Below are positions 11,761 to 23,400 of a DNA stretch of 64,000 nucleotides, piece by piece (the stretch's first letter is position 1; the number at the start of each line of letters is the position of its first letter). This DNA is from Agriotes lineatus (taxonomy: Eukaryota > Arthropoda > Insecta > Coleoptera > Elateridae). A program made the translations under genes and the position numbers. Below the pieces are notes generated by a model that saw only the letters and a list, made by a program, of their open reading frames with translations, was not told where the DNA came from and did not search any database. The DNA is taken from positions 45,668-109,667 of the forward strand of contig CALNHX010005296.1 of assembly GCA_940337035.1 (NCBI GenBank), read 5' to 3'.

Positions 11761-14180
11761 ACCTTCTTGACACAGTATTCAATGTCAGCGAAGTGCACCT
11801 TTCTTTACGTGGCCGTCTTTTGAACCGTAACCTGGTTCCAGTATTTGTTTCCCCCTTGTAACACCGCCACTGAGGGATCAAAATCGAAACCAGGATCCCA
11901 CACGCCGCTGAAATAAAGGAAATTTGCTTTGACGCGGTCTTTGTCGAAAATAGCTCTGAGGGTTAACTCACCCAACTGAAGTAAACTTTCTACAATCTGA
12001 ATGACAAATATAAACCCGCTTAACGGGTTAAACTTCCCCTTGGGGTCGTATTAAATGTTAAAACCACAATTAAAACAACGAACTGGTCAGAAATCGAACT
12101 GCCATCTTTGTACACTCCAGTTTCAGCCGTTGCCGGCGCATACCTGAGGCCCATCGATTAATTCGTTTCAGACGTCACAACGTCGTCCAACGCAACAGTG
12201 CTGTCGGACTGGTTGCCTATTCACGAAGCCGGAAGGAATGATTTATTGTATTATGCCCATAAAGGTGTACTAACCTTTTTGTAGTTCAGAAAAACATTTT
12301 ATGTATTTATAAAAGAACAATAGACTTATTTATGTATATCTGATCTTTATTTGTACTAACCAATATATTAAACTGAACTCTCGCTCTCTATAGCTACCAA
12401 AAACGCAAGTAATTGGATGTTGCGATTTGACAAAATTTAGTAGAGCAGAAGCTTTGAAAGTCAAAAAGATTGCAAAAATCCAGAATATTATAAGATAATA
12501 AGTCAATTCTAAATACAAAAATCCATTCAGTCAAAAAAGGCTTTAAAAAATACTCTTCATTAATTGTGTTATTTCAGAAAAAAAGTTTTTACAAGTTAAA
12601 AATTACCAAAGCTTTTTACGCTTACTGTATATGCCTCTGCTGCTTTATCCTTTTATGAGAACAAACAGAAAACAAAGTGGCTCATCCGTTACAGGCCGAA
12701 ATCAACTTTACGACATGCCGCCAGTGTTTACAGCACGACATCGACGTTACAACATGTTAATAAACAGAATTACAGAGTTCGCCTTAACTGAACTTTAATT
12801 ACCCTGTAACAGGTTAATCATCCGACTTAGACATCAGGGAGAAGGGCGGTTTGCTACAAACGATACCAATCAGGGCGAGATGATAGTCGCTAAAGGGGTT
12901 AAATGCCAAGAACCACCACTTTACTTACTAAATCGGGAAAACAATACAGGTAGGATCATTGTGAAAGTGGAAGCAACGAACCCAACTTTTCTGATTCAAC
13001 CTTGGCAATACTTAAATGGCGATCCCACGAATAGCTGGGCCAAACCCACATTAACTTGCATTCTCTTACAGCTGTCTGATCCCTGTACAGAGGAAAAAAC
13101 ACAGAACACGCATGCAAACATCACAAATCTATTAAAGAAAAGCACAACTAATTAAAAATAAACTTTATTAACGTAGAAAAATATGCATGTGGCAATAAAC
13201 AGGTTAAAAAGGTTAAACTAAGCATAGGCGGTAAACTTGACGACAAATCAAAACAAAAACGGTAAAAACTTTTACATTTACACAAATGAACTACTTTCAA
13301 ACAATAAGTCTAAACGATAAACACCCAAATATGACACAATGACGATAATTGCTTGAATTTCACAACGTTAAACTAAATACAAACATTAAAGCTTGGCGGT
13401 AAATACGCTGTATTGACTGAAAGGCGGTGATTTCTATTTAAATATTTTATATTTAAATTAGCGACAGCGCAGTGTTACGTAAAACTGGGACACTTCCGGA
13501 ATCACTTTGCTGCATATTTTAGAGCGTTATAGCTATTACAACATGCCAGAATACCTTTTGGAGGGATTCAGCTGCTATGGTGATGATGTTCAACCGAGCT
13601 GCAGGTCGGCCTTAAGCGATTGCCAGGAAATATCTGAAGAAAGACGGGAACTGGGTGAAGCGAATCTGGACAGCATTATTTCCCCCAAGAAGGGCAAAAC
13701 GAAGAACGAGAACGATAGGCAAGGGGTTGCGGTACAACTTCGGTAACGACAAATTACCACAAACGAGGTTTCCATTTATAATCCGCCCCACGACGTTGAT
13801 TGAAGCCTGTCAAACTCCGCGATACAGGAATTCCTCTGCTAACCATTCACCAAAACGCCCCTTAAAAGACACAGGGCTTGACCGATGACACCTATTTTGT
13901 TTCACCACTTAACAATTTTGAATTGCGCGGCGAAGGCTCCCAAGGGCCTTTGCTGCAACGGAACCAACGAGACTTGTTGCCTTCTTGAAGTCTCGAGGTT
14001 GAATATGTGAAACGCGGGCTGCACAAGACGGGGGAGAAGAACCAGAAGAAGGCTTGCTCTCTCTCTCTAACCTGCATGAACGCATAAGCATGACGTCACT
14101 TTGGGCAACTGAATGCAACTTTGACATCGAAATTTCGCATCAAAAACCCACGTCGAAGCGGGAACTAAATGATATTGTGC
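11761..14180. other. Intergenic repeat debris, unassigned
   Basis: Contains frames of up to 91 codons (12880-13155, 13507-13746) with locally higher GC, but no domain I can name and no splice context. It may be degraded retroelement sequence. Confidence 0.35.
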
Positions 14181-14189
14181 CATCCCTGC

Positions 14190-15060
14190 GATGGAACAAA
14201 GCTTATATTTATAATTATCGGTTTACAACGTTCTACGTCTTCAGATACCCAATCTCCATTCTTCTCTGTCATTCCATAGGTCTTCCTCTAATCCTCTTTC
14301 TCTGATTTATGCATTAATGCCACTCTGCCAGCTCTTTCTGAGCCTCCCTTGTGTTCTTCTTCCTCCCGGTTTTCACTGTAAAACTTGTTTAGGTATTCTC
14401 GTTTCTGGCATCCTTTGTACATATCCGAACCATATCAGTTGTTTGTCTTTAATGTCCTCTACTATTGTACGTTTTATATCCATAATTTCTTTAATTCGGT
14501 CATTTGTTATTCTTTTCATTCTTGATCTACCTGTCTCTCTTCCCCAGAAGTCAATTTCTGTGGCCTGTAACATTTTCGTGGTTCTGTCTTTGATTGGCCA
14601 TACTTCCGAGCTGTATGTTATTATACTTTTGACAATAGTGTTATATATTTGTTTCTTATTTTCTTTTTTGACGTTTTTGTCCCATAAAATACCATTTAGC
14701 ATAGATATAGCTTTTTTTCCTTATATGTTTCCTTCTCTGATTGCTTCGTCTAGTATACCGTTCTGTGAGAGTTTGATTCCTAAGTATTTGTAATCCGTAC
14801 ATTGTTTTATACGTTGTCCATTGTCGAGTATTATATCTTGCTGTTGTTCTCCGATGCACATATATTCGGTTTTACTCAAGTTGACCTCAAATTCTCACTT
14901 TACGTATTATTCAATGAGTTTGCGTGCCATATAGTTGATGTCATCATAATCTTGAGCTACTAATATCTGATCGTTCTCAGAAAATAGTGTATATAATGTA
15001 TGATCGTTTAATGGCATCCCCATGTTTCGACATTTCTTTTACCATTCTGTGAGTGTTTGT
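14190..15060 (-). pseudogene. LINE reverse transcriptase, C-terminal part (broken)
   Basis: Reading on the - strand from the LTR junction, the sequence gives ENDQILVAQDYDDINYMARK near 14990-14930, then a shift into another frame, then a clean stretch 14702-14373 with SIITYSSEVWPIKDRT and KQLIWFGYVQRMPETRIPKQ, the thumb-proximal and C-terminal blocks typical of this LINE type. It ends near 14215 with an arginine-rich tail. At least two frameshifts and several stops are visible. Confidence 0.75.
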
Positions 15061-15069
15061 TCAAGATAT

Positions 15070-16348
15070 TGTTATGATACATGACGTAGTATAATAAATC
15101 ATAACTAATAAATTTGGAAGGTTACAATAATTAGATCTAGATGGGTGTAAAATTTCGAATGTTAATAATGAAAGTAATTTATACAATGAAAGGAGCCATT
15201 TGATAGTGCGATATTAATTGTAATAAATAAACTTAATGGTTGTATTAAATGTTAATAAAGAACAAACCAAGGTAACATTAGAAAAATTTATTTGTTAATA
15301 ATAATCAGAATGAATATCCTGTAATAGTATTATTTTAAAATATAGGAAGTGTGCACTAAAAATTGTATCTAATAGGGATAGAAGTTTGTTTAGTTAGTTG
15401 CTGTAAAACAACTCATGAAACCATACATGTAATTTTGAAATAACCAATTTTGTAAAATAAAAATAGAAATTGTGCATTAATTTGAGTTGGTTTTGGAAAT
15501 GACAAATTAAAAAAGGGCTTTAAACAAATCTACGAGGTCGAACAGGTGAAATATAAAATGGAATGTATTGAGACATCAAGTGGATGAAGAGAGTATACAG
15601 ATACAGTTAATTGGAGATATAGAATACATAATGTTATCTTAGTTGAAGAGATTTGGATTTATTCATACGTACAAGATATTAGTAGAGGTTTTTACAAGTT
15701 ATTATTTGATTTGGATATTCTGTGAGTATAACAAGAGACATAGGACTATCTGCAAAAAGAGAACAGTTAGATAATATAGCAACTTACCAGGAGTTAGTTC
15801 GTGTGACAGTGACATTCAGGAGGAACCAGGACTAGATTTTAGGAGCAGAGGAGTTGGTTGACAAGACGGATGCAGTTGAAAGGATTCACAGACCATGATA
15901 GGCGTTGCTGTTTGTGAAGTGGGCAGTAGGTGTTGCAGTCTGTCGACGTCAGGATCCGGTATTTGTTGGATGTTGCAGTAAAAGCTAGAGCAGTTATAGA
16001 AGTTTGTGCAGATAAGTTGAGAAAGCATTTTGAATAACTGTCAATAAAAGAAAGTGATAATATAAACTTGATATAGTACTTACGTGGGTGAATTGAATAA
16101 TAAATGTGTTAATGTAAGACACAATTGTCAATTACCTGGTTAGATGAATTTTAAAAGTCATGTTTGACATTATGTGTCATTGATAGTCAAAGATTTTTGA
16201 AAATACAATTATAAAACTTTAATTAATAGAGAACTAGATTTTGGCGAACCCACCCTGAAAATAAGAGCTCTCGATTTAAAAGCAATTATCGTTTAACATT
16301 TAAGACATTGCATTAATTAAGGCATAGTTCAACTGGTGAGCTATAGCA
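15070..16348. mobile_element. Solo LTR, 1279 bp, inserted in the LINE
   Basis: Starts TGTTATGATACATG and ends GAGCTATAGCA, giving the TG...CA ends of an LTR, and is flanked by the 4-bp direct repeat ATAT (15066-15069 and 16349-16352). A 4-bp ATAT-type target is common among insect Ty3-type elements. When the segment is removed, the LINE reverse-transcriptase reading on both sides joins up. There is no internal coding region or second LTR, so it is best read as a solo LTR. No matching LTR was seen elsewhere in the window, and its orientation is undetermined. Confidence 0.65.
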
Positions 16349-16359
16349 ATATATTTTGA

Positions 16360-17400
16360 ATAGTGTTGGCGAGAGGCAGCATCCCTTTGGTCACCCTGAA
16401 TCCATGTGTTATGTTGATTCCTATCTTAATTTTTGTTTTTGGTTGTTTGTATAAGGTCTTAACTACTTTTATTAATTTCTCTTTTATATTGGTTTTCTCC
16501 AGAGCTTCCCAGAATTTTTTCAGTGGGACACTGTCGTATGCCTTTTTTTAAATCTACAAAAAGTAGGTTTAGTTCTTGATTATATGCCAGTTTCTTTTCT
16601 ATAATTTGGGTTACCGAAAATATGCGATCCGTTGTGGATCTATATGCTGTTTTTATTATCTTCCCATATATTCTACCAATAGTGTTAGTTACTGCTATCC
16701 CTCGATAATTCTCACATTTGTTTCGATTATCTTTCTTATATATAGTGGATAGATAGGCTATTTTCCATTCTTCTGGTATTTCTTTCCGATTTAATAATAT
16801 AAACTGTGGAAATAGGCCGACTAATTCATACACAATGAGACCACAGTTACAAAATACTTTCAGATCAAATCTTGGAAGAGTTTTAATAAGTGATTGTACA
16901 GCTTGTTACTTCCGTTCTTGATCATTTCTCCCTATATATCGCCGGGACCCGGGGCTTTTCAATTTTTCAAGGATATGCATTGTTTTTTAACGTTTTCTAT
17001 TGTGAGTCCTCTCACTCTTGCGGTTTTATGGTGGTTATAATCTCATTTCTTCTTTATTTCCTGATATTTTTTATTATTTTCCAACTCTCTGTGCTTTGTC
17101 GTCCTCCTAGGTACGTATTTATTCTAGTGCAGCTTTCTTCCCATGACTCATTTTTTTCTGGAATATTTTTCTACGTACTTTTGCTTAATTTTTTTTGTAT
17201 ATTAGTTTATGGTGTACACTTTTGGAATTCAAGTATTGTTGGTATTTGTTTCTTTTGTCTTCTATTTTTTTTCCTATTTCTTCGTCCCACCAATATGGTT
17301 TCTGTTGTTTTACGTTTCTAACTTCATATCTATCTGGTGCTTTTAAAGCTGCATTATGTATGGCTTCTTTTATATACTTGTAGTGTTCTTCCGTGTTGTT
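16360..17400 (-). pseudogene. LINE reverse transcriptase, N-terminal part (broken)
   Basis: The - strand continues from the endonuclease through a linker with several stops into a reverse-transcriptase segment. The best part is 16833-16459, containing IPEEWKIAYLSTIYKK, NYRGIAVTNTIGRIYGK and LLFVDLKKG, which are the early finger and palm blocks of LINE reverse transcriptase. The aspartate-containing FVDLKK block is followed by a frameshift. The frame runs into the solo LTR at 16348, so the central catalytic block is lost or displaced. Confidence 0.75.
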
Positions 17401-17412
17401 AAAACGTGCGTC

Positions 17413-18420
17413 TTATAGTTTTTTATCTAACCTTGTTCTATGAAGTATTCTTACACTTTCTTCTTCCAAACTTTTTAGATTGTATCTTTTTTGTTTTATT
17501 TGTTCTTTCTGTTCCTTTTTTTCTGTTTCATCTGTGTTCTTTATACCGGGAAACAATATTTTTGTTCGGAGAAAATAGTGGTCACTACCACAACTTGCTC
17601 CTCTACACGCTCTTACATCTTGGAATTTGATGTTTGTCTTTTGTTTTGTAATGACATAATCTATAATCAATTTCAAACCTCTGGTGTCTTGTATGCAGGT
17701 ATATTTGTGTATTTCTCGGTGTTGGAAAAAGCTATTCAGTATTTTCATGTTATTTTGTTCGGATATAGTTATTATTCTCTCGCCGTTGTTGTTAATTATG
17801 TCTTCTCTGAATCTTCCTACAACTTCATCGTTTTCTCTTCTTCCTGTCCTACCATTGAAGTCGTCGAGTAGGATCAGCTCTTTTGATCTCCCATTTCTTA
17901 GTATTTCGTCATTTAGCTGTTGGAAGAATACATCCTTTACATTAACCAGTGCGTCATCATTGACAGCGTATACACCTAAGATTGTTATCTTGTATCCCCA
18001 GATATTCATATTTATCTGGATCATTCTTTCGTTAATTGCTTCCCATGTTTTTACATATTTTCTCCATTTTCTGTGAATTATAACTGACACTCCTTGTCTT
18101 GCCCTGGTCTCTTTTTGCACTCCGCTATAAAAGTGATCATATTGTCCTAGATTTTCTGATCCTTGTCCTTTTATTTTGGTTTCTGTGATGACGGCTAGAT
18201 CTATATTTAGTTGTTTTAATTCAGCTAGTACTTTATTTAGCTTTCGATTTATTCCTTGTACGTTCCATGTACCTATATTCATTCTACGTTTTCTTTGCTT
18301 GGTTTGGTGGGTTTTCCATTCTAACTTTCCGAGGCTTTGTGATTGGGTTTTTAGCGGGTTTTCTTCGAAACAAGAAGATTTACAGGGAATGGGTTGCTGG
18401 CCCGTCGCCCAAACCTCCAA
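17413..18420 (-). CDS. LINE endonuclease domain (335 aa, open but part of a dead element)
   Basis: This frame encodes the target-nicking endonuclease of the LINE (exonuclease-endonuclease-phosphatase fold). After a basic N-terminus of about 46 residues it begins with MNIGTWNVQGINRKL, where N and Q-G sit in the usual first active-site block. ITETK supplies the catalytic glutamate (about residue 80), LDDFNGRTG is the D-x-N block (about residues 184-192), IIDYV follows near 252, and CGSDHYF near 277-283 gives the terminal S-D-H triad. The start chosen is the first Met of the open frame; an upstream start is possible. The frame stays open through the whole domain, but the reverse transcriptase downstream is broken, so this is a relic. 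Confidence 0.8.
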   Translation of the reverse strand: MEVWATGQQPIPCKSSCFEENPLKTQSQSLGKLEWKTHQTKQRKRRMNIGTWNVQGINRKLNKVLAELKQLNIDLAVITETKIKGQGSENLGQYDHFYSGVQKETRARQGVSVIIHRKWRKYVKTWEAINERMIQINMNIWGYKITILGVYAVNDDALVNVKDVFFQQLNDEILRNGRSKELILLDDFNGRTGRRENDEVVGRFREDIINNNGERIITISEQNNMKILNSFFQHREIHKYTCIQDTRGLKLIIDYVITKQKTNIKFQDVRACRGASCGSDHYFLRTKILFPGIKNTDETEKKEQKEQIKQKRYNLKSLEEESVRILHRTRLDKKL

Positions 18421-18769
18421 CCTGGAGGACCAGGTAATTTGATTTCAGGGTATTCTTCCCTTAGACTAACTGTTGATCAGAACTAAGAGGATTAGTCTCC
18501 CCTGTGTGTTTGTGGCTTCTCCGCTCTCTTGGTAATTTTCCTTGAGACCGTTAACCGTTTTTCATCTTTTTACCCTAGGCACTAGGCAGGGGCCCTTACT
18601 GGGTGTTATCAACCGGAGTCATTTGAACCAAGGTTTTTTTACGAGGTTGTTACTCCTTGTGTGCTTTTATACTACCCCTAAAAGCAGGGTTGTCACTTCC
18701 GCCATTTCTGCCGTACTGAATGTGCTCTTCTCCGCCGTTAATGCCATTGTGGTCATTATCCGTGACCCT

Positions 18770-19085
18770 GAACAAAAAAAGGGCGAAGGTTAAGGTCGTT
18801 TCAATTCCCCCAACTGGGGACGGGCTGCTATAGGGACCTTCCGTCCCTCTTCAGTCAAGAACGGGAAACTCGGGATGGGTGAGAGAAAGGAGGGGTGGCG
18901 ACTGGAAGAAAGGTCAGAAAAGGTGGAGAAATACTGCCCTGGCATTCACCTCAGAGAAGGTACTCTGTTGACTCAGGAAAACCACCTAAAAACTTGAATC
19001 AAGGCAGACGGTCGCGGGAATCGAACCCACGACCTCCCCAATGCTAGGTAAGCGTGCAACGCACTAGGCTACGAAGCTCGGTACC
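18770..19085 (-). mobile_element. tRNA-derived SINE, copy 1
   Basis: On the - strand the 5' head carries a B box: GGTTCGATTCC (reverse complement of 19017-19027), with an A-box-like block upstream near 19046-19060. The whole segment matches a second copy at 36161-36472, including the blocks GTACTCTGTTGACTCAGGAA and TATAG-GACCTT. It lies immediately upstream of the LINE 5' region, and similarity to copy 2 stops near 18770. It is a SINE, not a working tRNA: the acceptor arm does not close. Confidence 0.7.
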
Positions 19086-19089
19086 CTTA

Positions 19090-20414
19090 ACAAGGGACTC
19101 TTAGCAGGTACTAGCTTTCTGGGTCAGAAAGCTCCTGAAATCTGAGGTGGGCAGGGTTGATTTAATTCCCTGATAGGATTATTCTAAGGAGTTTCTACCC
19201 GCTACCCATACATACAAAGCTTATATGAATTTAAAAATCTAAGATCATAAATAAGCTGGGAGGCGCTAATATTCGAAACGAACGAAATTGCTTTTTAAAA
19301 CATCACGGAAATTTTAATTTGTGAGTAAGTGAACCGGGATTTATTATTTATTAGCCAAATTACATAACGCTGATGTAGTGTAGTATTATTGAACTGACAG
19401 ATATCGTTAAGAGTGGTTGTCCCCAACTTTTATTACAAATATCAAATTAATATCATTGCCGAAGCACAGAAACATCGCAACGTGTTGGAATATAAAACGC
19501 ACGTTAAAAGCAAAAGCTAATTAAGATTCTACTCTACAATGGTTGTACCGATGTTACTTTAAGAATACGACACGTTAGCTTTAACAGCTAACGACAACGA
19601 AATAGAGTCGTCCGGGCTCCTATTTTTTGTTTAAGTTTATAAGTAAATAATCTGTAAATATAAAACTAACGTTAAGAATGGTTATAGTTGATTTTAACAA
19701 AGTGACAAAAACTATTCAAATAAAGGATAAAAAATTTATTATTGCCAGCAAATTGTTTTGATATTTGTGGCTAAGAAGTTTTAAGTATTTTTTGCTTCTA
19801 AAGCAACAAAGGCTTCAATTGGTAAAGTAAACTCGTCCTTTTATAAGCAGCCATTAATCGAAGTAATGACCGATTAGAGCAATTATTGTCTGCAATAAAA
19901 ACTATGTACTAAAGATATTCTTTCATTAGGGTAGTAATCGAAGATCTAGTTTAATTTCTTAGTACAGTGGCGGCCCAGTTGTATGGTACTAGCAGGTGCC
20001 GAAAGCGAAAAATAATTTGCAGACTACATAACGGTTACTGTATTACAATTCAATAAATTACACGATTAAGTGATGCTAGCAAGAAATTGTAAAACGTGAG
20101 TTAGAAAGCTTGCTGTTATCAATAAGGTTTCATTGCTGAAGCCTTTTTGATTTTTTATTTACTGGTTCTATTATATATTTATGGTTATCGTGACCACTTA
20201 ACTCTAACAATATTTTTTTCAATGCTTTTCGTAGCTAATCTATTTTGGGAAAACACGAGTCACCACTGTCGCTAAATAATTGATTTAATAGAATATGACT
20301 ACTTGAAAGCGAAAGGAAATTAAAAGGTCTGATATTGACCACAGTCGCTGCTTGCCCTTGGAGGCTAAACGTTGTAGCATTTGACTTGGCAAATTCGTTT
20401 TGCACTAGCACAAG
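19090..20414. other. Upstream region of Gr copy 1
   Basis: AT-rich, no gene seen. The receptor start at 20415 must have its promoter and any 5' non-coding exon here or beyond, but I can identify no TATA box or initiator with confidence. Confidence 0.4.
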
Positions 20415-23400
20415 ATGGGCAACATTTACACGGCCATAGTTCCAGTACACGGTGTTTACAAACTGTTAGGATTGGCAACCTTTTCCCCACATTTGTCAAA
20501 AGGAAACATCACATTTGGAAGACCCAATTACCTATATAAAATTATATTATATGCAGCTCTTATCACGTTGGTTATCTTATCAGAACTTGATGTGAAGACT
20601 GGTTTTCTACATTCATCTTCACAGTTGGATCTATTTGTGAAGGCTTTTAAGATGCATGTATTGTTTGTCTTTGTTGTTACGTTAATTGTTTGCAACGAAG
20701 TTAAGGGAAATAATCTAAGGGCATTTTGGAAGGAAGCGATAAAGGTGGATCAGTTAACAGAGCAGTTAAACATTTGCGAAATTGGCCATGGTATTAGAAG
20801 TACCAGCTTAATATTAATAATATCAAAATCACTATTATTAAGCCTAATGTTCGCGGCCATAGTAATTATTCAAGATTCCTCGACGTTTCAGCTATTGACG
20901 TTGAATTTTCTCGTTTTTATGTTTTATAGAATTGTGTTGCAAAGCATGTTCTATACATACCTATTATTGCTTAAATGCAGATTTAAGGCTTTAAACAATT
21001 ACTGGATCGATAACATGATAGCTGACGTGGATTCACATAAGGACGAACTGCCCCTTTCCATCAAAATGGTTTCTGGAATACATCAACAGCTGTCTGAGCT
21101 AACGGCTACCTTTAATAGAATTTATTCGATACCAATCCTGTTAAACACCGCTTTAAACATGGCGATACTTGTTGTTCAATCTTACATTCTATACACCAGA
21201 CGAAACGATTCTATCTACGAGCTGGTAGAATTGATGTTCAGAGTGAGTTTGTATGGAGTGGACTTGTTTATAACTATATTTCTTTGCTCTTGGCTTGCAG
21301 ATGAGGTAAGATAGTTTGAATTAATATTTAAAAAATTAAGTAACGCCATTTTCTTTCCAAAATATTAATTTTAAATTAAGCAACAGTGTAATCAGCAGTG
21401 TAACTACTGTTGCTTCTGTTCAGTTGTTTAAGGGGGAGAATTACTATAAATAACTTTTTAATCAAAAGTATGAATTGCATTTTATAACTGCTGATAACAA
21501 GTTGTATGTTTTTTATGTTCATATTTATATGCTTTGGAGACACATCTGCTACAGTATGTCGTTTACACTAACTTGAACTAACATAGGGTTATTGGCTAGC
21601 AATAAGTAACTCACGACATAATCTGCTCCAACTATTACACTACCCTTAAACAAAATGTGAGCAGAGTCCTAGCTAGCTCTAACTTTCAGCAGAAAATTAT
21701 GGTGTGAGTAAGGACTAGGCAGCGATCCTTAGGGTTAAATACAATCTATAAAACAACACAATTTTGGGCGCCTGTCGTTAAACACAACAAAAACAAATCC
21801 AGTTACCAAAAAAATCACCACCTACCTTGTAAGCCCTTATATCAACCTAAAAAAAAACAAACGAGACAGGTTTATGTAGGGCCATGTGGCATAAATATAC
21901 AGATAAAATATAAACCAGAACATTATATAGACGTTTAATAATTAACAACAATTATAATGCACAGCTTATTGCATAAAATCATACATTGACACATAATAAA
22001 TGGGATCAAACCATCAACAATATTGAGTCCAAAATGAGTTTTGAAACATAATCATAGTCGGAGGTAATGCAAACATTCGATTAGTCTTTGACTCGAATCT
22101 TTCATTGATCGCAAGTGTCATATCTAGTGCCAAGTGCCTCAAAGACGCTTTCGGAAATAAGTATAAAGTACATACGAAATTTCAGCCACCTTAAATGATG
22201 AAATACTAACGCATCAAGCTTTGCAAACAAGATAAATTGTTATCGCGTACAGTTTGGAAATCTAAGACCTTCGTAGTAATTTACCGATAAATTAGACGGC
22301 AATCTCAAGATCAATGCATGTACTTACGGAATGTTTTTAAAGGAACTATTTTGCTATTCTACGTAAAGTCTTACCAACTCCTACCTGGAAATACTTGTTT
22401 GGGCCCTGAAGCGCATGCGGATGGGTGCTGTAGCCTGAAGAAAGTTAAGCCGTCGCCAAATCTGCCCTCATTCGGCACTTACGCTGCAGAAGCCGTTTGC
22501 CACGATAAATTTAGCAGAGGAACTGATCGTTAGGAATACAACAATCTGAGCTTAAGGCCAGGAAGCCGTTGCTTGTAGTAGGAGCATGGGAGCATTAGGC
22601 ATGAAAGCCGTAGACATAAAAGCAGTCGGCATTGAAGCAGGCCAAATATTACAAAATTAGAACACAAAAAAACCTATAAAGAAAAAGCTCACCACAGCTA
22701 GAAATCGGCCTGATCGTGCTTGAAGGGACTCCGCAGTGCTTTTGTCAATCCAATTATTTTTGCGGCTCAGCCACCTTCGATGAGAGCTGGTATTAGAAGA
22801 CCGCAATACGAAAATTTTTGTGCAGGTACGATTCGTAAGCTCTTATCGGAGGTAGAGCGCTTTAAATAAAATTAGAGATACATCAAGAAGCGGAATACAA
22901 AAGTAACTCATAAATAAAATATGGCGTTACATTATGTACAGAAAATGTTTTTTTCTTAATTTCAATGTCCAGTACAAAATTAAAAATCTATCTATCCAAG
23001 AAAATAAATGAATATTATACCAAACGTAGTTGTATCGTAATGCACTATATTTTTATAGTTATTGTGCAGAGTTGTATCTATTTATGGCATGTCGGCATGT
23101 CGTTAATTTCCTGTGTATTAGCTTGTCGTTATTGAAGAGGAGTTAACTTTGGAAGGCTACGAGACAAAAAGTACAGATAAAAGGATGCTGGCAGTATATG
23201 ATAAGAATAAACCAAGCATGCGTCAAATAAAATACTGGTCAAAACAGCTTTGCTGCAGTCGTCAAGCAGTAGAAAACGATCCAAGACCAAGAAAACCAAT
23301 CGCTCGAACCAAGTGTTATACAAATTTTGCATATTAAACTTGGAATGAGCAAGATATCAGTCAGATGAGTTCTAAAATTTTTGACTGCTGAAGAAAAAGG

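Larger units (their letters stand above)
14190..18790 (-). mobile_element. Degenerate LINE (non-LTR retrotransposon)
   Basis: On the - strand an endonuclease frame (18420-17413) is followed by broken reverse-transcriptase pieces (about 17400-16360 and 15060-14190), the standard order for a LINE encoding an apurinic-like endonuclease and reverse transcriptase. The 3' end lies near 14190-14220, just after an arginine-rich C-terminal tail. The 5' non-coding part reaches about 18770-18790, where a SINE abuts it. The element carries frameshifts and stops and is interrupted by a 1279-bp solo LTR, so it cannot move by itself. The craniofacial-development-protein-2-like endonuclease suggests an RTE- or CR1-like group, but I cannot fix the clade. 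Confidence 0.85.

Noticed and set aside
13507..13746. 79-codon acidic frame as a small gene
   Set aside because: No family match by eye, no supporting splice or promoter context, and it is surrounded by repeat debris.
14317..14793. 158-codon + strand frame
   Set aside because: It is antisense to the LINE reverse-transcriptase C-terminal region, and its hydrophobic look comes from reading that strand backwards.
16890..18442. Several + strand frames of 74-143 codons with membrane-like composition
   Set aside because: All are shadows opposite the LINE endonuclease and reverse transcriptase on the - strand.
19017..19060. Possible tRNA gene on the - strand
   Set aside because: The A and B boxes are present, but the match to 36405-36455 and the poor acceptor stem show a SINE head.
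22318..22533. 71-codon frame in Gr intron 1 as a nested gene
   Set aside because: No recognisable domain and no splice or promoter signal.
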